NCBI GenBank assembly: GCA_910589085.1
Contig: CAJUSG010000008.1
Coordinates: forward strand, 1,378 to 61,576
From: an uncultured Oscillospiraceae bacterium
GTDB taxonomy: Bacteria > Bacillota > Clostridia > Oscillospirales > Oscillospiraceae
Direction: 5' to 3'
Length of the DNA: 60,199 bases
Both the position numbers and the translations under genes were made by a program. The notes under the pieces were generated by a model. That model was not told where the DNA came from. It ran no database searches and worked only from the letters and a program-made list of their open reading frames with translations. Each line of letters starts with the position of its first letter. The first letter of the stretch is position 1. Of this stretch, positions 37,388 through 45,729 are shown piece by piece.

Positions 37388-39897
37388 TCCTCAGTCTCCT
37401 CGGGCTGGACCTCCTCTGTCTCGGCGGTCTCCTCCCGCTCGGCCAGAGCCAGGGAGATCACCTTGTCCCCCTCCTCCTTGAAGCGCATGACAATCACGCC
37501 CTGGGTCGCCCGGCCGGCCATCCGGATGGAGTCCACATGGGTGCGGATCAGGATGCCCGCCTGGGTGACCACCAGCAGGTCCTCGCTGCCGTCCACCACC
37601 TTGACCCCCACGATGGGGCCGGTCTTGTCGGTGACCATGTAGTTCTTAATGCCCAGGCCGCCCCGGTTGGTGATCCGGTACTCCTCCACGGGGGTGCGCT
37701 TGCCGAAGCCCTTCTCGGTGATGGACAGCACCGTCTTGCCCTCGATGGCCCGGGCGGCACCCACCACATAGTCCCCCTCCCGGAGGCGGATGCCCCGGAC
37801 GCCCACGGCGTCCCGGCCCATAGGCCGCACGTCGTTCTCGTCGAAGCACACCGCCATGCCGTCGTGGGTGGCAATGAGGATTTTCCTGGCCCCGTCGGTC
37901 TCCCGGACGGACACCAGCTCGTCCCCCTCGTCCAGGCGCAGAGCCCGGATGCCGTTGTTCCGCAGGTTTTTCAGGGTGTGGACGGGCAGGCGCTTTACCG
38001 TGCCCTGGCGGGTGACCATGAAGAGATACAGCTCCTCACCCTCGTGCTCCCGGTAGTGGAGCATGGTCTGCACCCGCTCCCCCTGCTCCACCTGGAGAAT
38101 GTTGATAATGTTGGTGCCCTTGGCTGTCTTGCCGCTCTCGGGGATCTGATAGCCCTTCTTGCGGTAGACCTTGCCGGTGTCGGTGAAGAAGAGGATATAG
38201 TCGTGGGTGGAGGCGGTGAACACGTCCACCACGCAGTCCTCCTCCCGGGTGGTGATGCCCTTCTTGCCCATGCCGCCCTTGGACTGGGCGGCGTACTCGC
38301 TCACCGGGGTGCGCTTGATATAACCCGCCTGGGTGAGGGTGAAGACGCACTGCTCCTCCTCGATCAGGTCCTCGATGTCGATCTCGTCCTCCACATCCTG
38401 GATCTCGGTGACCCGGTCGTCGCCGTACTTGTCCCGGATGACGGTGAGCTCCTCCTTCAGGACCCCCCGGAGCATCTCCCCGGAGGCCAGCAGCTGGTTG
38501 AAGTAGGCGATGCGCTCCTCCAGCTCCTTGTATTCCGCCTCCAGCTTCTCCCGGTTCAGCCCCTGGAGGGAGATCAGCCGCATGTCGCAGATGGCCTGGG
38601 CCTGGACGTCGTCCAGCCCAAACCGCTCCATCAGCCGCTCCTTGGCGTTGTCGTAGCTGCTGCGGATGATATGGATGACCTCGTCGATGTTGTCCTGGGC
38701 GATAAGCAGTCCCTCCAGCAGGTGGGCCCGCTCCTGGGCCTTGCGCAGGTCGTACTTGGTGCGGCGGATGATGACCTGCTCCTGATAGGCGATATACTCA
38801 TCCAGGATATGCCGCAGGGACAGAATCCGGGGCTGGAGCTTGCCGTTCACCTCCACCAGGGCCAGCATGTTGATGGCGAAGGTGGTCTGGAGCTGGGTCT
38901 GGGCAAAGAGGCGGTTCAGGACCACCTGGGGGTTGGCGTCCCGCTTCAGCTCGATGACGATGCGCATACCGTTGCGGTCGCTCTCGTCCCGGATGTCGGA
39001 GATGCCCTCCAGCCGCTTGTCCTCCACCTGGTCAGCCATGTTTTTAATCAGCATCCGCTTGTTCACCTGGTAGGGAATCTCGGTGATGACAATGCGGGTG
39101 CGGTCCTTGCCGAACTCCTCAAAATCATGGCGGGCCCGGATGGTTACCCGGCCCCGGCCGGTGGCGTAGGCCGCGCGGATGCCCGACCGGCCCATGATGA
39201 TGGCCCGGGTGGGGAAGTCGGGGCCGTGGATGTGCTCCATCAGGTCGGCCAGAGTGGCCTCGGGGTCGTCCAGCACGCAGATGGCGGCGTTGATTACCTC
39301 CCGCATGTTGTGGGGCGGGATGTTAGTGGCCATGCCCACGGCGATGCCGCTGGAGCCGTTCACCAGCAGGTTGGGGAACCGGGACGGCAGAGTCTTTGGC
39401 TCCTGCCGGCTCTCGTCATAGTTGGGGTCCCAGTCCACCGTGTCCTTCTCAATGTCCCGGAGCATCTCGTCGGAGAGCTTGGACATCCTCGCCTCGGTGT
39501 AACGGTAGGCCGCCGGGGGGTCGCCGTCCACCGAGCCGAAGTTACCGTGGCCGTCGATCAGCATGTACCGCATGGAGAAGTCCTGGGCCAGGCGGACCAA
39601 AGCGTCGTAGACAGAACCGTCACCGTGGGGGTGGTAGCGGCCCAGCACGTCGCCCACACAGGTGGCCGACTTCTTGAAGGGCTTATCCGCCGTGAGATTG
39701 TCCTCGTACATAGCGTAGAGGATGCGCCGGTGGACGGGCTTTAAGCCGTCCCGCACGTCGGGCAGCGCCCGGCCCACAATGACCGACATGGCGTATTCAA
39801 TATAGGAGTTCTCCATCTCTGGCACCAGAGATGAGGTAATGATCTTTTGGTCCGGATAGCGGATCTCCTCGGGGTCGTATTGGGGTTTCTTGCTCAT
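37384..39897 (-). CDS. gyrA: DNA gyrase subunit A
   Basis: GyrA cuts and rejoins DNA in the gyrase tetramer. The 837 residues include the QRDR region KSATCVGDVLGRYHPHGDGS and the catalytic Tyr in AAYRYTEARMSK, then a coiled coil and a six-bladed C-terminal wrapping domain. The GyrA-box QAAKGMG type motif appears as QSKGGMGKKG near residue 540. The acidic tail (EVQPEETEE) is typical. It is separated from gyrB by a toxin-antitoxin pair. Confidence 0.97.
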   Translation of the reverse strand: MSKKPQYDPEEIRYPDQKIITSSLVPEMENSYIEYAMSVIVGRALPDVRDGLKPVHRRILYAMYEDNLTADKPFKKSATCVGDVLGRYHPHGDGSVYDALVRLAQDFSMRYMLIDGHGNFGSVDGDPPAAYRYTEARMSKLSDEMLRDIEKDTVDWDPNYDESRQEPKTLPSRFPNLLVNGSSGIAVGMATNIPPHNMREVINAAICVLDDPEATLADLMEHIHGPDFPTRAIIMGRSGIRAAYATGRGRVTIRARHDFEEFGKDRTRIVITEIPYQVNKRMLIKNMADQVEDKRLEGISDIRDESDRNGMRIVIELKRDANPQVVLNRLFAQTQLQTTFAINMLALVEVNGKLQPRILSLRHILDEYIAYQEQVIIRRTKYDLRKAQERAHLLEGLLIAQDNIDEVIHIIRSSYDNAKERLMERFGLDDVQAQAICDMRLISLQGLNREKLEAEYKELEERIAYFNQLLASGEMLRGVLKEELTVIRDKYGDDRVTEIQDVEDEIDIEDLIEEEQCVFTLTQAGYIKRTPVSEYAAQSKGGMGKKGITTREEDCVVDVFTASTHDYILFFTDTGKVYRKKGYQIPESGKTAKGTNIINILQVEQGERVQTMLHYREHEGEELYLFMVTRQGTVKRLPVHTLKNLRNNGIRALRLDEGDELVSVRETDGARKILIATHDGMAVCFDENDVRPMGRDAVGVRGIRLREGDYVVGAARAIEGKTVLSITEKGFGKRTPVEEYRITNRGGLGIKNYMVTDKTGPIVGVKVVDGSEDLLVVTQAGILIRTHVDSIRMAGRATQGVIVMRFKEEGDKVISLALAEREETAETEEVQPEETEE

Positions 39898-39928
39898 TTA
39901 CTGTGTTCCTCCTTGTTAGAGGTGGGTT

Positions 39929-40207
39929 TTATATACCAAACAGATCAGCGTGCGTACCTGTGCGGTAAAGTAACAATTCTTCTTCATCCTGCCTGTAAAT
40001 CAACAGCCAATCCGGCACTACATGACATTCCCGGTGTCCGGAATGATCCCCGCTTAAACTATGATCCAAATTTTTTTGCGGGAGCGTGTCCGGGATTTTC
40101 AACGTGTCAATTACCTGCTGGAGCAATTCCATATTCCAATGACGCTTTACACATAGCTTAAAGTCTCTCTTGAATCTTGTGGAGTATCTGACATTTAGCA
40201 TTGTCAT
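39929..40207 (-). CDS. YafQ-family mRNA interferase toxin (second copy)
   Basis: The 92-residue protein keeps the YafQ catalytic set: His in LDHSLSGDHSGH, His and Asp in ECHVVPDWLLIY and His in RTGTHADLF. It is clearly paralogous to the toxin at 35488-35760. The start overlaps the antitoxin stop by four bases. It lies between gyrB and gyrA on the same strand. Confidence 0.9.
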   Translation of the reverse strand: MTMLNVRYSTRFKRDFKLCVKRHWNMELLQQVIDTLKIPDTLPQKNLDHSLSGDHSGHRECHVVPDWLLIYRQDEEELLLYRTGTHADLFGI

Positions 40208-40413
40208 TCCTCCATCAATTCGGAAAAAAGCTCCTCCGTTGTGCCGTTGAACGGGTGGCCGCCGCCGTTGTCCAGCTCCGTGAAAGCCTCTATTGTTTCG
40301 GCGTTCGGGGTTTCGTCCGGGACCGCCGCCCCCTGCAGATAGGAAATGACATAGAACAGGCGGTTTTCCGGTATCTGGTCAATGAGGGTCTTTGCAAATT
40401 CCCGATTACTCAT
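40204..40413 (-). CDS. Putative antitoxin of the second YafQ toxin
   Basis: The 69-residue acidic protein starts at ATG 40413 after AAAGGAGCG. It begins MSNREFAKTLIDQIPENRLF and continues YVISYLQGAAVPDE, with an acidic C-terminus. This is not the DinJ type seen with the first YafQ, but matches a small clostridial antitoxin pattern of unclear family name. Position and overlap with the toxin gene support the call. Confidence 0.75.
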   Translation of the reverse strand: MSNREFAKTLIDQIPENRLFYVISYLQGAAVPDETPNAETIEAFTELDNGGGHPFNGTTEELFSELMEE

Positions 40414-40442
40414 TTCTGGCGCTCCTTTCCGAAAACAAAATA

Positions 40443-42398
40443 TTAATAATCCAGGTTCACCGCATATTTGGCGTTGCGCTCGATGAACTCCTTCCGGGGC
40501 TCCACCTTCTCGCCCATGAGGACGGTGAAGGTCTCGTCCGCCCGGACGGCGTCGTCCAGCTCGATGCGGCGCAGGGTGCGGCGCTCCGGGTCCATGGTGG
40601 TCTCCCACAGCTCATGGGCGTCCATCTCGCCCAAGCCCTTGAAGCGGTTGATCTCCACCTTGGCGTTGGGGTTATCCCCACGCAGCTCGGCGGACACCCG
40701 GTCCCGCTCCTCCTCGGAGAAGGCCAGCCGGGTCTGCTTGCCGCGGGTCAGCTTGAACAGAGGGGGGACGGCGGAGTAGACATAGCCGTTCTCGATCAGG
40801 GGCCGCATGAAGCGGAAGAAGAAGGTGAGCAGCAGGGTGCGGATATGGGCGCCGTCCACGTCGGCGTCGGCCATGATAATGACCTTGTGGTAGCGCAGCT
40901 TGTTCAGGTCGAAGTCGTCCCCGATGCCCGCCCCCAGGGCGGTGATGACAGGGGTGAGCTTGTCGTTGCCGTAGACCTTATCCGCCCGCGCCTTCTCCAC
41001 GTTGAGCATCTTGCCCCAGAGAGGGAGGATGGCCTGAAAACGGCTGTCCCGGCCCTTGGTGGCCGAGCCGCCGGCGGAGTCGCCCTCGACGATATATATT
41101 TCGGTCAGCTCGGGGTTGGCCTCGTTGCAGTCCCGGAGCTTGTCGGGCATGGCTGCGCCTCCCAGGGCGGTCTTCCGGCGGATGGACTCCCGGGCCTTTC
41201 GGGCGGCCTCCCGGGCCCGGTTGGCCATGAGGGCCTTGTCCAGAATAGCCCGGCCTACCGAGGGGTTCTCCTCCAGGTAGGTCTCCAGCTTTTCCGAGAC
41301 GATGGAGTTGACCAGGGTGCGCATCTCGCTGTTGCCCAGCTTGGCCTTGGTCTGGCCCTCGAACTGGGCCTCGGTGAGCTTCACCGAGATGACCACCGTG
41401 AGGCCCTCCCGGCAGTCCTCGCCGGAGACCTTTTCGTCGTCCTTCAGCAGCCTGATCTTCCGGCCATAGGCGTTGAGGGCGTTGGTCAGTGCCCGGCGGA
41501 AGCCCTCCTCGTGCATACCGCCCTCGGGGGTGTGGACGTTGTTGGCGAAGGAGACCATGACCTCCTGATAGCCGTCGTTGTACTGCATGGCGATCTCCGC
41601 CATGGAGTCCTCCCGGGCCCCGGACATGTAGATCACATCGCTATGGAGAGGGTCCTTGTTCCGGTTGATGAAGGTGACAAACTCCCGGATGCCCCCCTCG
41701 TAGCACATATCGTCCTCCTGCTCCCGGCCGGGGCGCAGGTCCACCGTCTGGATGCGCAGGCCGGCGTTGAGGAAGGCCTCCTCCCGCATACGGGTGTGGA
41801 GGGTGTCGTAGCTGTACTCCAGGGTGTCGAACATCTCAGGGTCGGGCTTGAAGGTGACGGTGGTGCCCGTGTGGTCCGTCTTGCCCACCACCTTCATTTC
41901 CTGGGTGATCTTCCCCCGGGCAAAGCGCATCTCGTAAATTTCCCCGTTCTTGTGGACCTGGACCTCCAGCCACTCGCTGAGAGCGTTGACAACCGAGGCG
42001 CCCACACCGTGGAGGCCGCCGGAGACCTTATACCCGCCGCCGCCGAATTTTCCGCCGGCGTGGAGGATGGTGAACACCACCTCCAGGGCGGGCTTGCCCG
42101 TCTGGGGCTGGATGTCCACTGGGATGCCCCGGCCGTTGTCGGTGACGGTGATGGTATTGCCCGGGTTGATGGTCACTGTAATGTCGGTGCAGTGGCCGGC
42201 CAGGGCCTCGTCAATGGAGTTGTCCACAATCTCATACACCAGGTGGTGCAGGCCCGACTCCGACGTGGAGCCGATATACATGCCCGGACGCTTGCGCACC
42301 GCCTCCAGGCCCTCTAAAACCTGAATCTCCGACCCGCCGTACTCGTGGTCGGTCTGGGTGGTGTTCAGTTCGTTCAGCTGGTTCAGTTCTTCAGACAT
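40443..42398 (-). CDS. gyrB: DNA gyrase subunit B
   Basis: GyrB supplies the ATPase that drives supercoiling. The 651 residues have the ATP-binding motifs EIVDNSIDEALAGHC, DNGRGIPV and KVSGGLHGVGASVVNALS, the Toprim motif IVEGDSAGGSA and the DADVDGAHIRTLL metal site. The C-terminus ends AKYAVNLDY. ATG 42398 follows GCGGAGG. A toxin-antitoxin pair separates it from gyrA. Confidence 0.97.
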   Translation of the reverse strand: MSEELNQLNELNTTQTDHEYGGSEIQVLEGLEAVRKRPGMYIGSTSESGLHHLVYEIVDNSIDEALAGHCTDITVTINPGNTITVTDNGRGIPVDIQPQTGKPALEVVFTILHAGGKFGGGGYKVSGGLHGVGASVVNALSEWLEVQVHKNGEIYEMRFARGKITQEMKVVGKTDHTGTTVTFKPDPEMFDTLEYSYDTLHTRMREEAFLNAGLRIQTVDLRPGREQEDDMCYEGGIREFVTFINRNKDPLHSDVIYMSGAREDSMAEIAMQYNDGYQEVMVSFANNVHTPEGGMHEEGFRRALTNALNAYGRKIRLLKDDEKVSGEDCREGLTVVISVKLTEAQFEGQTKAKLGNSEMRTLVNSIVSEKLETYLEENPSVGRAILDKALMANRAREAARKARESIRRKTALGGAAMPDKLRDCNEANPELTEIYIVEGDSAGGSATKGRDSRFQAILPLWGKMLNVEKARADKVYGNDKLTPVITALGAGIGDDFDLNKLRYHKVIIMADADVDGAHIRTLLLTFFFRFMRPLIENGYVYSAVPPLFKLTRGKQTRLAFSEEERDRVSAELRGDNPNAKVEINRFKGLGEMDAHELWETTMDPERRTLRRIELDDAVRADETFTVLMGEKVEPRKEFIERNAKYAVNLDY

Positions 42399-42423
42399 AG
42401 TTTACCTCCGCGATGGAAATTCT

Positions 42424-42497
42424 GTGGGGGCGGACTTTGCCCCCGGGATTCTATTTCCCGCCCGTTTTACCCGGCGGGTGGATGATATCCGCCCATG
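42424..42497. repeat. Degenerate palindromic repeat
   Basis: Reading on the minus strand it begins GGGCGGATATCATCC and ends GCCCCCACA, similar to the copy at 18206-18273 with substitutions. It lies in the gyrB leader region. Confidence 0.5.
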
Positions 42498-42522
42498 CGC
42501 CGTCTTGCGGCAGAAATCAGCG

Positions 42523-42933
42523 TCATTCCAGCTCCTCGTCCTCCAGGTCGGCGGTGTCGTGGTAATCATCGCCGCCGCCTTCGCCGCCCACCAGCTCGGT
42601 GGTCCGCATCCGGCGCTTGTCCTTCGCCGCCTCCACATTCCGGTGGATCAGTTCCTTCACCTCACGGGGGTTTTTTACATTCTTCAGGTCCAGGTGGGGG
42701 ATGCTCTTGTCCGAGGAGACCACACAGACCGTCCCAACACCAAAGATGCGCTGTCCCAGAGTCATGTTCAGCTGAAGGTCCCGCACCCGGTAGAGCAGTA
42801 CCTCGTCAGATTTGATGTTGAAAAAGCCGGTCTCGCAGAACAGCCGGTCCTCGCTGAGACGGTAGCGGGTGAAGGACAGGGGCAGCCCCAGGTGGCGCTT
42901 GCGGTCCTTCCACAGATATTCGATGGATTCCAT
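42523..42933 (-). CDS. PH-like (bPH_2) domain protein
   Basis: The 136-residue protein has a bacterial PH-like domain: LSFTRYRLSEDRLFCETGFF, VLLYRVRDLQLNMTLGQRIF and GTVCVVSSDKSIPHLDLKNV, with seven predicted strands. A charged helix and acidic tail follow. There are no membrane helices, unlike many bPH_2 proteins. It lies between remB and gyrB, behind a dispersed repeat. Confidence 0.75.
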   Translation of the reverse strand: MESIEYLWKDRKRHLGLPLSFTRYRLSEDRLFCETGFFNIKSDEVLLYRVRDLQLNMTLGQRIFGVGTVCVVSSDKSIPHLDLKNVKNPREVKELIHRNVEAAKDKRRMRTTELVGGEGGGDDYHDTADLEDEELE

Positions 42934-42952
42934 ATTGTAACCTCCTCAATTG

Positions 42953-43021
42953 TGTAGGGCGTGACCACTGGGCACGCCATAAATTTAATTTTTCGGCGCG
43001 CCGGGGTCGTCGCGCCCTACA
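42953..43021. repeat. Long dispersed palindromic repeat
   Basis: Opens TGTAGGGCGTGACCACTGGG and closes GGGGTCGTCGCGCCCTACA, with an AT-rich centre. It sits between remB and the PH-domain gene within the origin cluster. Confidence 0.92.
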
Positions 43022-43036
43022 GAATGGAGCTTTTTG

Positions 43037-43300
43037 CTACTCTAAACCGCCCCGTTCCGCCCGGTGGGCCAGGGTGGCGGAGGACAGGGGGGAGATGTAG
43101 ACCACCGGCTCCCCCCAGCGGCTGTCCGCCAGGATGAAGGACCGGGGCAGGTCCTCGGTGAGCCAGATGGCCCGGCCCTCCTCCTCCGCCCGCTCCAGAA
43201 ATTCCCGGGTCTTGAAGGCCCAGCTGGCGTTGTCCAGGTCGCAGATGGCCAGAATGTCCCGGTCAGGGATGACCACCGATTGTCCTAAATGCAGATACAT
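43037..43300 (-). CDS. remB: RemB-like extracellular matrix regulator (DUF370)
   Basis: The 87-residue protein starts MYLHLGQSVVIPDRDILAI and ends with the conserved VVYISPLSSATLAHR, matching YaaB/RemB of Bacillus, which lies at the same place between recF and gyrB. RemA/RemB proteins bind DNA and activate biofilm and osmoprotection genes. ATG 43300 is used; a GTG precedes it directly. A 15-residue tail extends beyond the usual end. Confidence 0.88.
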   Translation of the reverse strand: MYLHLGQSVVIPDRDILAICDLDNASWAFKTREFLERAEEEGRAIWLTEDLPRSFILADSRWGEPVVYISPLSSATLAHRAERGGLE

Positions 43301-43302
43301 CA

Positions 43303-43644
43303 CTACCCCTGCGCTTTCTTCTGAAACGCCAGCGGATACCCGGCCAAAACCCCGACCATAGCGGAGAACGGCAGGTAAAATTCCAATCCGCCTTCATACC
43401 AGAAGCCCCAGGTGAAGGACTGAATGCCAACCCACCGGACCAGATAGGGAAGCATAACCAAAAACAGGGCAAGCTGGGCAAAAATCAGAGGAAGAAAGCG
43501 CATTAAGGCACCTTTTACCCTCCTTCTGACAGCCGATCCAGCAAAAAACGCGGCCGCGCCGGACAGCAGAAGGACTGGAAGTATGATAAAAAGATTTTCA
43601 GCGGTACACTCCAGGACAAACTTTATATCGTGCCAGTTGGCCAT
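43303..43644 (-). CDS. Small membrane protein of unknown function
   Basis: The 113-residue protein has three hydrophobic segments (about residues 18-37, 50-70 and 88-106) with a basic loop RRRVKGALMR after the first. It starts directly after recF (ATG overlaps none, GGGAGGAT site inside the recF end) and its stop is two bases before remB. It is not part of the standard origin cluster and I recognise no family. Confidence 0.65.
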   Translation of the reverse strand: MANWHDIKFVLECTAENLFIILPVLLLSGAAAFFAGSAVRRRVKGALMRFLPLIFAQLALFLVMLPYLVRWVGIQSFTWGFWYEGGLEFYLPFSAMVGVLAGYPLAFQKKAQG

Positions 43645-44748
43645 TTATATCATCCTCCCGTTTTGAATGTGGAACGCCCGGCCCCCCTCCAGGCCCTCCA
43701 GCTTCTCCTCCTCGCAGCAGGTGATGAACACCTGGCCCCCCCGGATGCGGTTGAGGACGAAGGCCTGCCGCCTGGGGTCCAGCTCGGAGAGCACGTCGTC
43801 CAGCAGCAGGACGGGCCACTCCCCGGTCTCCTCCTGGAAGATCTCCCGCTGGGCCAGCTTCAGGGACAGGGCCGCCGTCCGGGTCTGGCCCTGGGAGGCG
43901 TAGGTCTTGGCGTTTTTCCCGCCGACGCTCACCGCCAGGTCGTCCTTGTGGGGGCCGGACAGGCACTGACGGCTGTCCAGCTCCGCCTGGCGGTGCTTCT
44001 CCTGGTGCTCCAGCAGGAGGGGAAGCAGCTCCCGGGGCTGGGCCTGGGGATCGTCCACATTGGACACCGTCTCATAGCCCAGCTCCAGCCCCTCCCGGCC
44101 CCCGGAGAAGTCGGCGTGGATGGCGGGGGCGCGCTCCCGCAGGCGTTTCACAAAGTGGGCCCGGTAGTGAATCACAATGGCCCCGGTCTGAGCCATACGG
44201 AGATTGAAGTCGTCCAGGGTGTCCAGCAGGGAGGGCCGCTCCGGCCAGTCCCGGAGGATGCGGGTCTTGTGGTCGTAGAGCCGGTTGTACTCCGCCAGGG
44301 CCTGGGCATACCGGGGCCGCAGCTGGCAGATGGCCCCGTCCAGAAATTTTCTCCGCTCCGCAGCCCCCGCCCGAATCAGGGACAGGTCCTCGGGGCAGAA
44401 GAGCACAGTGTTGAGAATCCCCGCCAGCTCTCCGGCGGTTTTCAGCCGCACCCCGTTGGAGTACAGCTGCCGGCCCCGGCCCCGGAACAGTCGGGCCTCC
44501 AGGGTAAATTCCCGGTCCCGGCTGAACACCTCCCCCTTGATAAAGGCTGCATCGATGTCCAGCATAATCATCTCCCGGTCATACCGGGCCCGGTGGGACC
44601 GGGCGGCGGAAAGATAGGCCACCGCCTCCAGCAGATTGGTCTTGCCCTGGGCGTTGTCGCCGTAGATCAGATTGACCCGGGGGTCAAACTCCGCCTCCAG
44701 GTGGGGGTAGTTGCGGAAAAAATCCAGCTCCAGCCTTTTGACAATCAC
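43645..44748 (-). CDS. recF: DNA replication and repair protein RecF
   Basis: RecF loads RecA at gaps via RecOR. The 367-residue protein begins with a GTG at 44748 whose GTGA overlaps the yaaA stop. It has the Walker A site YGDNAQGKTNLLEAV, the signature CLSGPHKDDL and Walker B LLLDDVLSELDPRRQ. The length is normal. Gene order dnaN-yaaA-recF is kept, but a SUKH-like gene intrudes before yaaA. Confidence 0.95.
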   Translation of the reverse strand: MIVKRLELDFFRNYPHLEAEFDPRVNLIYGDNAQGKTNLLEAVAYLSAARSHRARYDREMIMLDIDAAFIKGEVFSRDREFTLEARLFRGRGRQLYSNGVRLKTAGELAGILNTVLFCPEDLSLIRAGAAERRKFLDGAICQLRPRYAQALAEYNRLYDHKTRILRDWPERPSLLDTLDDFNLRMAQTGAIVIHYRAHFVKRLRERAPAIHADFSGGREGLELGYETVSNVDDPQAQPRELLPLLLEHQEKHRQAELDSRQCLSGPHKDDLAVSVGGKNAKTYASQGQTRTAALSLKLAQREIFQEETGEWPVLLLDDVLSELDPRRQAFVLNRIRGGQVFITCCEEEKLEGLEGGRAFHIQNGRMI

Positions 44749-44960
44749 GTGACCACAAGCTCCGTCTCGCCGTCGATCACTGCCCTGTCCCCGGGACGCA
44801 GCTTTTTGCCCCGCATGGCGCAGAACTCGCCGTTGACAGACACCCGGCCCTCCTGGATAATCAGCTTGGCGTCCCCGCCGGTCTCCACCGCCCCGGCGAA
44901 CTTGAGCAGATCCTGGAGCTTGATAAATTCGGTGTGAATCTTGATTTCGTGTGTTTCCAT
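44745..44960 (-). CDS. yaaA: S4-domain RNA-binding protein YaaA
   Basis: The 71-residue protein is one S4 domain: IKLQDLLKFAGAVETGGDAK, GRVSVNGEFCAMRGKKLRPG. In Bacillus it lies between dnaN and recF and affects ribosome assembly. The 3' end overlaps recF by four bases. ATG 44960 follows TTGAGGTT. Confidence 0.92.
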   Translation of the reverse strand: METHEIKIHTEFIKLQDLLKFAGAVETGGDAKLIIQEGRVSVNGEFCAMRGKKLRPGDRAVIDGETELVVT

Positions 44961-44969
44961 TGCATAACC

Positions 44970-45719
44970 TCAAATCAGAGAAATATCAGTCATCCGCTTC
45001 CAAAAGGCCATACGCTTTCGCAGGGCGGGCGGGTCCAATACTTTGAGACAGCTGCGGAATGAATTGTAAAGCCGTTTGTCATTCCTGAAAATATAGCCCA
45101 ATTCACTCTTTTCTGGATGTTTATTTAAATAATCCAGCACATGTTTTGAAAATCCCGGGTAAAAAGCCTGCCAATAGGCCATGGAAAGCAGATACTGTTC
45201 CAAGCTGCTGTTGATGAAGGTAAACTCATCTTCACTGTAATAGTGAATCCATTGCCAGACAGTTCCGGTTTTCAGCTCGACCACAACCGGACTGGACTCT
45301 TCACTCTTCTCCCATTTTTTGGTTTCATCCGGCGTATTTGCGTTTGATATAATACAAGCCCGATTCAGGGAACGATATTCCCCGATGACCAGATATTTTT
45401 TTCGTTTGATCGTTTCAATCCTTAGACAGCTGACCCAAAATATAACGCCTGGATAAACATCTTTTTTATAATCATTTTCCTCATCAGGGGAACGAAAGTC
45501 TAAAAATTGGTCCGGCAGTCCCACCTGCATCAAGAAATCCTTGATATTCTGGGGAATCTCCAAATGCTTCAGCTGGTATTCCCCATACCGTCCCAGCTTC
45601 GGGTCTTTCAAAAAGTCCGGGTCGGGCTCCAGCTCCACTCCCGCCTCTCGGACCTGCCGATATAGCTGGAGCATGGGGGGATGATTCATCCAGTTGGAGC
45701 GCTTCTCCTTTTGTTCCAT
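44970..45719 (-). CDS. SUKH-like (SMI1/KNR4 superfamily) immunity-type protein
   Basis: The 249-residue protein has an AT-rich sequence unlike its neighbours. Motifs suggest the SUKH-4 type: IPQNIKDFLMQVGLPDQFLD, KYLVIGEYRSLNRACIIS, VWQWIHYYSEDEFTFINSSL followed by EQYLLSMAYW. SUKH proteins protect against toxins of contact-dependent and polymorphic systems. No toxin gene is adjacent. It lies between dnaN and yaaA, where Bacillota normally have nothing. ATG 45719 follows GGGGAG, ten bases after the dnaN stop. The family call is by pattern only. Confidence 0.6.
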   Translation of the reverse strand: MEQKEKRSNWMNHPPMLQLYRQVREAGVELEPDPDFLKDPKLGRYGEYQLKHLEIPQNIKDFLMQVGLPDQFLDFRSPDEENDYKKDVYPGVIFWVSCLRIETIKRKKYLVIGEYRSLNRACIISNANTPDETKKWEKSEESSPVVVELKTGTVWQWIHYYSEDEFTFINSSLEQYLLSMAYWQAFYPGFSKHVLDYLNKHPEKSELGYIFRNDKRLYNSFRSCLKVLDPPALRKRMAFWKRMTDISLI

Positions 45720-45729
45720 GTGGCTCCCC

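Noticed and set aside
37378..39744. A 788-codon plus-strand frame opposite gyrA
   Set aside because: It mirrors gyrA codon structure, with composition dominated by His, Gly, Val and Leu and no ribosome site. gyrA is certain.
40392..42317. A 641-codon plus-strand frame opposite gyrB
   Set aside because: Same reasoning: antisense shadow of a conserved gene, with no similarity and no ribosome site.
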